A program made the position numbers and the translations under genes. From a bacterium (lineage in GTDB: Bacteria > Zhuqueibacterota > Zhuqueibacteria > Thermofontimicrobiales > Thermofontimicrobiaceae), in the NCBI GenBank assembly GCA_011046315.1, contig DSAU01000419.1:1-5331 (forward strand): a stretch of DNA of 5,331 bases. The letters are read 5' to 3'. How positions within the stretch are numbered: the stretch's first letter is position 1; the number at the start of each line of letters is the position of its first letter. Under the pieces are notes generated by a model. It saw nothing but the letters and a program-made list of their open reading frames with translations, had not been told where the DNA came from and searched no databases. Positions 1 through 5,331 of this stretch are shown one piece after another.

Positions 1-14
1 TGAGATGATTATTT

Positions 15-34
15 CACCACAATGAATTGTGGTG
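15..34. terminator. Perfect 9-bp hairpin, possible terminator (distal of three)
   Basis: Bases 15-23 (CACCACAAT) are exactly complementary to 26-34 (ATTGTGGTG) around a 2-base centre, so the real loop would be about four bases. On the plus strand it is followed by TTGTTT, a modest T-rich tail. On the minus strand the tail is only GAAAT. It could end transcription of an unseen gene entering from the left, or act as a back-up 3' structure for the minus-strand operon. The stem is seen directly; the terminator role is inferred. Confidence 0.4.
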
Positions 35-57
35 TTGTTTCAATGCCTCTTTGAACT

Positions 58-81
58 AACACCATGATTCATCATGGTGTT
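58..81. terminator. Perfect 11-bp hairpin, possible terminator (middle of three)
   Basis: Bases 58-68 (AACACCATGAT) pair perfectly with 71-81 (ATCATGGTGTT) around a TC centre. The stem resembles the hairpin at 15-34 in its outer part (CACCA...TGGTG) but differs inside, so it is either a diverged copy or a similar design. Tails are weak on both strands (TACAG on plus, AGTTC on minus). It may stabilise a 3' end or terminate weakly; the function is inferred. Confidence 0.4.
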
Positions 82-104
82 TACAGCATTAACGAAACAT
101 ATCC

Positions 105-126
105 AAAGCCGTTTTAACGGCTTTTT
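105..126. terminator. Likely intrinsic terminator, bidirectional, ending the minus-strand operon
   Basis: Bases 105-113 (AAAGCCGTT) pair with 116-124 (AACGGCTTT) around a TT centre, giving a GC-containing 9-bp stem. T122-T126 forms a five-base T-run on the plus strand, and the matching AAA on the other arm gives TTT after the stem on the minus strand. It begins about 18 nt beyond the stop codon of the carboxypeptidase gene, the normal place for a terminator of that gene. The T-run is better on the plus strand, so a convergent gene to the left of the window may also use it. Confidence 0.65.
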
Positions 127-143
127 AATAACCCCGTGATCGG

Positions 144-1607
144 TTACGAAAATTTCTCCAAGTGAACTTCAAGCTGCTGCCATCCCTTTGCGGTTACCTC
201 AACATCTTTGAAAATTTTTGGTCGGTAACCCTGTTTCATAACAATAATCCGATAACTACCCGGCTCCAACAGCCGATAGAATCTGCCAAACCGGGGATCG
301 GAATTCCGGCGCTTGACATCTTCGCTATCAATATCGGGCAGCCAGACTTCAGCTTCCAGTGGCTCTCCGGTCTCTGCATCGCGAATGTGACCGGTTATTC
401 CGGGGCCCGCCATCAGGTTTAAGGCAAAATATGCGCCGTTCAAATTGCTCTCCACGATGGCAGCCAACTCATCCGGTGGAAAAATATACCGTCCTCTTCC
501 AGTTTCCACAATAAAATCAAAAGTGCCCAATTCGCCATAAAGCCAGGGATAGGTTTGGCCCACCGTAGCAGCTCCATAATGCGCGACATAAGTACTGTCG
601 CTGTCCAGCTTTTTGATGCTACCCGCTAATCCATTGGCAAGCCGGGTCAACAGCTTATCATCTGGCGCCTTTCTACCGCGCCATGTCCAGGGATAAAAAA
701 TCACCTCGCCCTGACTGTGAAAGGTTACCGCGATGAGAAATCGTCTTTCCAGCGCCAGATCCCGAAAGGCCCGGGCTTCAGCTTCAGAAAACGGATATTC
801 ACCACGATAGCGCTGGTTGAGAGGGTCGCCGCTGCCGCCGTGGGCCCAGTTAAAATCGAAATTTCGGTTAAGATCAATGCCATCTGGGTAATCAAACCGC
901 CCGTCTTTATTGGTATCGCGGGTATTTTTCCGCTGTCTGGGATCGATCCCCTGAGCAACGATATGGTGCCCGTCCACATTAACCACCGGAATGATCCAGA
1001 TTTCATTATTATCAACCCATTTTTTTACTTCAGGATCTTTCGAATAATTGCTGAGCAAATGGTTCATCAGCGCCATGCAGATTTCAACGCCGGCAACTTC
1101 ATTGGAATGAATTGCACCGCTGAACAAAATTGCCGGTTCATCCTCATCCTGATGGACATTTTTCGAAATCTTCACCGCGAAAATATCTCTTTTATCTTGC
1201 GCCGTGCTCCCAATCTTCCTCATTAAAATCAAATCGGGAAATTCTTCCGTGTAGGATTTAACCTGATCTAAAATTTCCGCATATGTATGGTATGCCGGAT
1301 GCAGTTTCATCTTTTTTCCATAAAGAGCGCGTTTGAATAAATCGATTTCTTCGGGGCTGCTCATAATTTTTGTTAAAGGGAAACCTCTCTCTTTCAGAAA
1401 ATCTAATTCCGTATCAGAAACGATGACAAAAGCAGTATCTTTTACCAATTTTGTCGCAAATTGAAATTTAATTGCAACCAGGCTTTGAAACTCCTCGGCA
1501 TTAAGTGAAAGTTTGATCAGATGAGGACGTTGAATTGGTTGCTGCTGTGCGTTCAACAAAGCAGCGCAGAAAAGCAATATTAAAATTAACGCATAACATT
1601 TTTTCAT
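144..1607 (-). CDS. Secreted M14-family zinc carboxypeptidase with C-terminal regulatory-like domain
   Basis: A 487-residue metallopeptidase expected to remove C-terminal residues from peptides outside the cytoplasm. Residues 1-20 form a Sec signal peptide (MKK, hydrophobic core, cleavage likely after LNA-20). C14 is preceded by LLF, which is not a lipobox. Residues about 28-95 are a pro-like N-terminal region. The peptidase domain (about 103-400) shows the zinc ligands H167 and E170 in HSNE and H297 in TFHSQGE, a substrate-binding RKN (226-228), DLNRNF (245-250) with N247/R248, and the catalytic E368 in FIVETG. Y344 may match the mobile tyrosine of carboxypeptidase A. D231-D242 (DTNKDGRFDYPD) looks like a calcium-binding loop. 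Residues 402-485 are a CarboxypepD_reg-like beta-sandwich. The start is ATG 1607, with GAGG eight bases upstream. It lies 20 nt behind the URO-D gene and is probably co-transcribed, but no functional link to that gene is evident. All catalytic residues are present, so it is probably active; the natural substrate is unknown. Confidence 0.93.
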   Translation of the reverse strand: MKKCYALILILLFCAALLNAQQQPIQRPHLIKLSLNAEEFQSLVAIKFQFATKLVKDTAFVIVSDTELDFLKERGFPLTKIMSSPEEIDLFKRALYGKKMKLHPAYHTYAEILDQVKSYTEEFPDLILMRKIGSTAQDKRDIFAVKISKNVHQDEDEPAILFSGAIHSNEVAGVEICMALMNHLLSNYSKDPEVKKWVDNNEIWIIPVVNVDGHHIVAQGIDPRQRKNTRDTNKDGRFDYPDGIDLNRNFDFNWAHGGSGDPLNQRYRGEYPFSEAEARAFRDLALERRFLIAVTFHSQGEVIFYPWTWRGRKAPDDKLLTRLANGLAGSIKKLDSDSTYVAHYGAATVGQTYPWLYGELGTFDFIVETGRGRYIFPPDELAAIVESNLNGAYFALNLMAGPGITGHIRDAETGEPLEAEVWLPDIDSEDVKRRNSDPRFGRFYRLLEPGSYRIIVMKQGYRPKIFKDVEVTAKGWQQLEVHLEKFS

Positions 1608-1627
1608 TTTCTTTACCTCTCAATTTA

Positions 1628-2695
1628 TTAGAGCTGATTTTTTCTGATCTCCCAGGCAGCTTTTATCATCGCCAGATAACTTTCGACCGGGACATATTCG
1701 GGAATTGAATTACCTGATCCAATGGCGAATCCCTGTGTCATTGAGCGAAACTTTTTTCCTTTTTCAACGACCAGATCAAAAACAGTATCCGGATCGTTGA
1801 GGCAGAGGATATTGACATCGACGCCGCCGAATAAAGCGATCTGCTCACCGTAGCGTTCGATCCAGCGTTCAAACGGAGCGATGATATCTTCATTCGAATG
1901 TTTGGCGTCAATACCGGCAGAGATAATAGAATCCATTACCGGAAAAATATTACCACAGCTATGAAACAGAAAAGGTTTTCCCGATTGATGAACGCGTGAA
2001 ATAATTTTCTGATATTGAGGCACAATGTGCTCCACAATTGTTGCTGGCGCCAACAATGTAGAATTTTTGAAACCCAAATCATCCCCCATGCGACAAACCG
2101 CGAACAGATCTCCATAACAATGTAACAATTGCGCCCATAACAACTCCATCAATTCACCGATTTTGAGATAGAGGTCACGGAACAGCTCAGGATCGTCATA
2201 CATCATTACACAAAGTGGCTCATAACCCACCAGATCCTCACTGATTTCAAAAACACCATAACCGCAACCGCCAATGGCTTTCATTCCCGGAGGCAGGGCT
2301 TTTTCGAGGGCATTTAAATGCGGAGTCCAGTGCTCCCAAAAAATTTCCGGGATCTCAGCAAACGGGTATTTATCAAAGTCATCCCGGTTTTGAATCGGAC
2401 CCTGACACCCGCCATAGATTGCGCCGTGATCCGGTAAGATGGGACAAATCTGCGCTTCAAAACTGATGGTATCGTATGTCATCCCCTTCCAAAATTGACA
2501 CAGCCGCTGGTAGCTGCAAAGCAGCTCGTCAGAATCAGCAGATGCTGGTTCGATATTTTCCCCGATGATCTTTTCGATAAACTCAAAATTGATCTGATGT
2601 TCATAGAGCGGCAGACGGCCCGGCTTTCGATTGAAAGCAGCGTCAACCACAAAGCGATAATCAGGAGAAAATTCTTTTGAAAAAATTTCTTTCAT
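1628..2695 (-). CDS. Stand-alone URO-D-superfamily protein (methyltransferase-like, not HemE)
   Basis: A single-domain TIM-barrel protein of 355 residues (numbered from ATG 2695) in the uroporphyrinogen decarboxylase superfamily, which also contains MtaA/MtbA/CmuA methylcobamide methyltransferases. Visible landmarks are PLYEH near residue 30, DDLGFK (205-210), FLFHSCGN with H245 and C247 as the HxC metal motif, KHSNED (265-270), GGVDVN (290-295) and the end motif GSGNSIPEYVP (326-336). The distal cysteine that completes the HxC...C zinc site in MtaA-like enzymes is replaced here by the SGN stretch. The RxPxWxMRQAGR signature of true HemE is absent, so heme synthesis is unlikely. ATG 2695 is preferred because it makes an ATGA overlap with the GTPase stop and has a GGAT about nine bases upstream; an in-frame GTG at 2710 would add five residues (MDDKT). 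The substrate cannot be told from sequence. Its position after the GTPase suggests partnership with the fused URO-D protein. Confidence 0.85.
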   Translation of the reverse strand: MKEIFSKEFSPDYRFVVDAAFNRKPGRLPLYEHQINFEFIEKIIGENIEPASADSDELLCSYQRLCQFWKGMTYDTISFEAQICPILPDHGAIYGGCQGPIQNRDDFDKYPFAEIPEIFWEHWTPHLNALEKALPPGMKAIGGCGYGVFEISEDLVGYEPLCVMMYDDPELFRDLYLKIGELMELLWAQLLHCYGDLFAVCRMGDDLGFKNSTLLAPATIVEHIVPQYQKIISRVHQSGKPFLFHSCGNIFPVMDSIISAGIDAKHSNEDIIAPFERWIERYGEQIALFGGVDVNILCLNDPDTVFDLVVEKGKKFRSMTQGFAIGSGNSIPEYVPVESYLAMIKAAWEIRKNQL

Positions 2696-3618
2696 AGTTT
2701 TGTCATCCACAATCTTTCGAACTGATCTTTAAATTGATCGCGCTCCACCTGCCAGGCAATAACTGTAAATCCAGGGTTGTACGAATCCTGCTGCACATCT
2801 TTCTCAAAATATTTACCGTGAATCACTTCGACAAATTTATCTCCGTCTTCGAAGCGCACGATACCTTTTAGTCGCAACACTTTTTCATCAAATTGATTCA
2901 GCAATGTTAAAAAATCCTGCCGCTTCACTTGCGCATCATTTTGAAAGCTCACCGAAAACACTGCGGGCGGCGGAGCAGTGGCTGCGGCTTCATGGATCCG
3001 CTGGTGTTTCAGGTCGTGAATGAAATCATAAAGAATTTTTCCGTGGCTGACTTTAATTAATGGAACTCGCGGATTCATCCGGCGCAGTACAGCTTCAACA
3101 TCCGCCAGCGTGTTCTCATCGACCCGATCGATTTTATTAATCACCAGCCCATCAGCGCCCATAACCTGACTGCGAACCGCGTTTAAAAACGGCAGCACTT
3201 TAATAAAATTTTCGCTATCGACCAGGCAAATGTTGGATTGAATGTAAAAGCGATCGCACAACGGCGCCGCTGCTAAAAACGTTTCCAGATCGCGCGTTTC
3301 AGCCACACCGGTTGCCTCCACCAACACCAGTTCCGGCTGCACATCATCTGCAATGGTTTGCAGCGTTTTGATAAAATCGGTTTTGATGCAAATGCAGAAC
3401 AGACTTCCCTTGTTCAACTCAAACCTGGTGTATTTACCGGGTCGGATCAATGAGCCGTCCACGCCGAGAGTTCCAAATTCATTTATAATCAGCGCTATTT
3501 TTTTTTGAGCGATCTCAGGCTGTGTCAGCAGGTGGTTGAGCAAAGTTGTCTTTCCGGCACCGAGATAGCCCGTTATCAAAACAACCGGAATCGAATTTAT
3601 CCGATTTCCTTGATCCAT
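2692..3618 (-). CDS. CobW-type G3E GTPase, putative metal or cofactor chaperone
   Basis: A 308-residue P-loop GTPase of the CobW/COG0523 branch of the G3E family, whose relatives (CobW, HypB, UreG, MeaB, ZNG1) load metals or cobalamin into enzymes. The Walker A motif is GYLGAGKTT (17-25), followed by NEFGTLGVD (46-54), the Walker B/switch region LVLVEATGVAET (97-108) and NKID (161-164) for guanine recognition. Residues about 219-307 are the CobW C-terminal domain. The usual CxCC metal motif is changed: the segment after NKGSLF reads C75-I-C77-I, two cysteines instead of three. There is no long histidine-rich linker, only scattered H192, H201, H205 and H209. The start ATG 3618 lies inside the end of the upstream gene (22-nt overlap) and is supported by a very strong ribosome-binding site. 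Being between two URO-D genes, it most likely serves one or both of them (inference). Which metal or cofactor it handles is not shown. Confidence 0.92.
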   Translation of the reverse strand: MDQGNRINSIPVVLITGYLGAGKTTLLNHLLTQPEIAQKKIALIINEFGTLGVDGSLIRPGKYTRFELNKGSLFCICIKTDFIKTLQTIADDVQPELVLVEATGVAETRDLETFLAAAPLCDRFYIQSNICLVDSENFIKVLPFLNAVRSQVMGADGLVINKIDRVDENTLADVEAVLRRMNPRVPLIKVSHGKILYDFIHDLKHQRIHEAAATAPPPAVFSVSFQNDAQVKRQDFLTLLNQFDEKVLRLKGIVRFEDGDKFVEVIHGKYFEKDVQQDSYNPGFTVIAWQVERDQFKDQFERLWMTKL

Positions 3619-5219
3619 TCTTTTATCACCTCCACCGACGGAATATTGCCGACGGCTTTGATCTGTCTTTTTTCCACGATAATTGCCGGTGTCTGTACAG
3701 CACCGAACTCATGAAATTGTGTTTCGTCCTTGACCACTTTTAATGGTATTTCACTCCCCAATTCTTTCAGCGCCCGACTTACAAGATTTTTGGCGTTTTC
3801 ACAGGCTTCGCATCCGCTACCCAGCACATAAATGGCGCCGTCTTTGCGCTGAATACGCAACTTCATTTTATCGTTGATGCGCTTTTGAATCGCCGCAATC
3901 AACTCATCGCGCGGTGGAATGCGGGACACGAAAGTAATCTGCCCATCGATGCAGATGGTGGGAATATTGCGCACCATCAATGATGTCATGAAGGTCAAGG
4001 ATTCAGGATTTTTAATCTTATGCTCCCGCCATTGAACAATTCCTTCAAATTGCGGGGCGACTGCTTTTACCGATTCTACCATGTATTGACAGGGTGCACA
4101 GCTCTCTGAATCCAGGGTGATGATATCAACGACAACCTTATCGGTTTGTCCGTACTCTTTCATATTCAGCAGCTCTTTGGTGGTCGTGGTCATGTCCATG
4201 GTCCGGATCACCTCGCGCTGATAGGGATCGGTAATGATCTGGCTTACCGCCTTCAAATTTTCTGGCGGCGTGGCGTAAGGTAAATCGCAGCCTGGCGCCA
4301 GAATAAAACCGACTTCCCCCCCGGTCTCCAGACACTGTACTGCGTTATGTTGCACCTCTTCAACAGTTCCCAACAACAGGGTTGCCGTCAATTGTAGATT
4401 ACCGCCAAAACTGATTCCTTTTTTCAAACAAATATCGCGAACATAATCCAGGGCAATGTTTTCATCGACCGAAATATTATGCGGCTGACATTCACTCATG
4501 GCTTCGATATTTTGTTGGGCATGGCCACAGACAAAAAACGATCCTAGCGATTGCCGGTCTTTGATGGAGGCAAATATTTTACTGACGTGGGCGGTGATAA
4601 AGCGCCGAAAATCTTCGGGACCGATCTGGCTGGTCATCGGATCGACAACTGCGATCACATCAGCGCCAGCGTCAAGATAATAATTTGACATGGCGACGCC
4701 TACTTCAGTGCAATAGGACATCAAATCATTCACATACGCCGGGTCGTCAAACATTTTCATGAACAGCTCGGTTCCGGCAAGATGCAACGCCAACGTAAAC
4801 GGGCCGGTAATCAATCCGTAAAGCGCCACATCGGGGTGCGTCTTGCGCAACGTCTGAATTGCTTTGACAACCGTTGCTATTCGCCCATCACCCGCTCCGG
4901 GAATCTTTAGTGAAGATAATTTGGTCCCCATTGTAAGCGGATGGGAGCTAACAGCCGGTGGATTGTCGTCTGCCCAGACCAATTCACATCCCAAAATTTC
5001 GGCTTCGATTTGCAAATCGAACATGACCGAAATACCATCAGGTTGATATTGCTCAATCGCCGCTTCCAGGCCGTTAATTATGTGCGATGCGGACTGCAAA
5101 TATTCCGCTGCGGAAACATTGATCAAAGACCCGCCGTGGCAGCCGACAAAAGGTACCCAGGGCACACGGTCAACTTTTTCACAGCGAATGGCTTTTAATA
5201 GTCGTTCTTTTCCAGTCAT
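3597..5219 (-). CDS. URO-D/MtaA-like methyltransferase domain fused to two thioredoxin-fold domains
   Basis: A 540-residue three-domain cytoplasmic protein. Residues 1 to about 340 are a URO-D-superfamily barrel of the MtaA/CmuA type: KVDRVPWVPF near the start, FDLQIEAE (67-74), LITGPFTLA (136-144), FFVCGHAQQN (228-237), SVDEN (250-254), GGNLQLTATLLLGT (272-285) and the end motif LAPGCDLPYATPPEN (307-321). C231 and C311 match two of the three zinc-site residues; the usual histidine two before C231 is F229, with H233 two after it. Residues about 360-449 are a thioredoxin-like fold with CAPC (374-377) and a cis-proline site NIPT (P420). Residues about 461-540 form a second, smaller thioredoxin-like domain with GCEAC (469-473) and QTPA (P511), like the small redox-active disulfide proteins found in anaerobes. 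Start ATG 5219 has GGAG four bases upstream. It is first in the operon. A thiol-dependent methyl transfer or a redox-tuned metal site is a reasonable inference; the substrate is unknown. Confidence 0.88.
   Translation of the reverse strand: MTGKERLLKAIRCEKVDRVPWVPFVGCHGGSLINVSAAEYLQSASHIINGLEAAIEQYQPDGISVMFDLQIEAEILGCELVWADDNPPAVSSHPLTMGTKLSSLKIPGAGDGRIATVVKAIQTLRKTHPDVALYGLITGPFTLALHLAGTELFMKMFDDPAYVNDLMSYCTEVGVAMSNYYLDAGADVIAVVDPMTSQIGPEDFRRFITAHVSKIFASIKDRQSLGSFFVCGHAQQNIEAMSECQPHNISVDENIALDYVRDICLKKGISFGGNLQLTATLLLGTVEEVQHNAVQCLETGGEVGFILAPGCDLPYATPPENLKAVSQIITDPYQREVIRTMDMTTTTKELLNMKEYGQTDKVVVDIITLDSESCAPCQYMVESVKAVAPQFEGIVQWREHKIKNPESLTFMTSLMVRNIPTICIDGQITFVSRIPPRDELIAAIQKRINDKMKLRIQRKDGAIYVLGSGCEACENAKNLVSRALKELGSEIPLKVVKDETQFHEFGAVQTPAIIVEKRQIKAVGNIPSVEVIKEWIKEIG
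3625..3633 (-). promoter_or_regulatory. Strong Shine-Dalgarno site of the CobW-type GTPase gene
   Basis: On the minus strand this reads GGAGGTGAT, a near-complete match to the anti-Shine-Dalgarno end of 16S rRNA, with GGAGG ending ten bases before ATG 3618. It lies inside the last codons of the URO-D/thioredoxin gene. It fixes the GTPase start and indicates efficient initiation there, in addition to any coupling with translation of the upstream gene. Confidence 0.85.
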
Positions 5220-5235
5220 GATTCTCCACTAAAAA

Positions 5236-5247
5236 TTAACCTTAACC
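5236..5247 (-). repeat. Tandem hexamer GGTTAA x2 in the leader of the operon
   Basis: The minus strand reads GGTTAAGGTTAA just downstream of the proposed -10 box and about 17 nt before the first start codon. A related TTAAC occurs again at about 5285-5289. Two head-to-tail copies near the expected transcription start could be a regulator site or chance in AT-rich DNA. Only the repeat itself is seen. Confidence 0.3.
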
Positions 5248-5250
5248 ATC

Positions 5251-5279
5251 ATTGTATTTGAATATTTGGAATAGTACAG
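5251..5279 (-). promoter_or_regulatory. Candidate sigma70-type promoter of the four-gene operon
   Basis: On the minus strand TACAAT (5256-5251) matches five of six bases of the -10 consensus, giving a start near 5244 and a leader of about 25 nt. With a 17-base spacer the -35 position (5279-5274) reads CTGTAC, a poor match. A short dyad ACAG-CA-CTGT (5276-5285) overlaps that position, so the promoter may depend on or be blocked by a regulator. If the host uses a Bacteroidota-type -7/-33 promoter this call would be wrong; no clear TAnnTTTG was seen. Confidence 0.35.
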
Positions 5280-5299
5280 CACTGTTAACTAATAATGTC

Positions 5300-5324
5300 A
5301 TTCCGGCATGTTTTTAGCCGGAAT
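5300..5324. repeat. Palindromic element ATTCCGGC...GCCGGAAT, probable dispersed repeat
   Basis: Bases 5300-5307 (ATTCCGGC) are perfectly complementary to 5317-5324 (GCCGGAAT) around a 9-base loop containing five Ts. The type of sequence, GTCATTCC-palindrome-GGAATC, resembles small intergenic palindromes scattered in many bacterial genomes (for example the ATTCCC...GGGAAT elements of Neisseria). It sits upstream of the promoter and runs close to the window edge, so a longer element may be cut off. There is no T-run after either arm to make it a good terminator. Confidence 0.5.
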
Positions 5325-5331
5325 CTCCTAA

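Noticed and set aside
15..126. CRISPR-like or tandem repeat array
   Set aside because: The three hairpins have different sequences and no regular spacer length; only short outer arms are shared by two of them.
717..1226. A 169-codon open frame on the plus strand, opposite the carboxypeptidase gene
   Set aside because: It lies wholly inside a clear M14 gene with all catalytic motifs, has no recognisable domain, and is a frame shadow. The other short plus-strand frames at 162-422, 2495-2680, 3505-3743 and 4498-5198 are rejected for the same reason.
1565..1607. Lipoprotein signal on the carboxypeptidase (C14)
   Set aside because: The residues before C14 are LLF, and F at -1 does not fit a lipobox; an ordinary signal-peptidase site after LNA-20 fits better.
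1628..2695. Assignment as hemE (uroporphyrinogen decarboxylase of heme synthesis)
   Set aside because: The HemE signature RxPxWxMRQAGR is missing, the protein has an HxC motif and a GNSIPEYVP end motif, and no heme-pathway neighbours are present.
3597..5219. Possible artefactual fusion by a missing stop or sequencing error between barrel and thioredoxin domains
   Set aside because: The frame is continuous through two complete CxxC domains with cis-proline sites, and no ribosome-binding site plus start typical of a separate gene was seen at the junction near 4140-4200.
5220..5331. Cobalamin riboswitch upstream of the operon
   Set aside because: The space is about 110 bases, with a predicted leader of about 25 nt, and no B12-box-like sequence was recognised.

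Overview
The window carries four genes, all on the minus strand and read from right to left, flanked by short intergenic ends (1-143 and 5220-5331). In transcription order they are: a uroporphyrinogen-decarboxylase-superfamily (URO-D; MtaA/CmuA methyltransferase-like) protein fused to two thioredoxin-fold domains (5219-3597); a CobW-type G3E GTPase (3618-2692); a second, stand-alone URO-D-superfamily protein (2695-1628, or from GTG 2710); and a secreted M14 zinc carboxypeptidase with a C-terminal regulatory-like beta-sandwich domain (1607-144). The first three genes overlap one another (22 nt, then 4 nt), and the fourth starts 20 nt after the third, so one transcript is likely.

The organism is a bacterium, probably an anaerobe or a metagenome-derived lineage. 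The secreted carboxypeptidase has the look of those in the Bacteroidota/Ignavibacteria/Calditrichota/KSB1 neighbourhood, while the URO-D/CobW pair resembles clusters of anaerobes that use corrinoid-dependent methyl transfer. This placement is an impression from protein style, not a computed result.

Left end (1-143): three consecutive, nearly perfect hairpins with different sequences lie just beyond the stop of the carboxypeptidase. The one nearest the gene has A/T tracts on both sides, like a bidirectional terminator. Right end (5220-5331): a plausible but weak promoter, a tandem TTAACC hexamer in the leader, and an 8-bp palindrome of the ATTCCGGC...GCCGGAAT type that looks like a dispersed repeat.

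How the genes may work together (inference): the two URO-D proteins would handle a methyl group, or a related one-carbon or corrinoid substrate, at a thiolate-zinc site. The CobW GTPase could deliver the metal or cofactor, and the fused CxxC domains could keep the site or a partner reduced. The two URO-D proteins each lack a different canonical zinc ligand, and the GTPase lacks the canonical CxCC metal motif, so the cassette may be a specialised branch. No corrinoid-binding protein, substrate-specific methyltransferase or heme-pathway gene is visible here, so the substrate is unknown. The carboxypeptidase is probably a passenger of the transcript.
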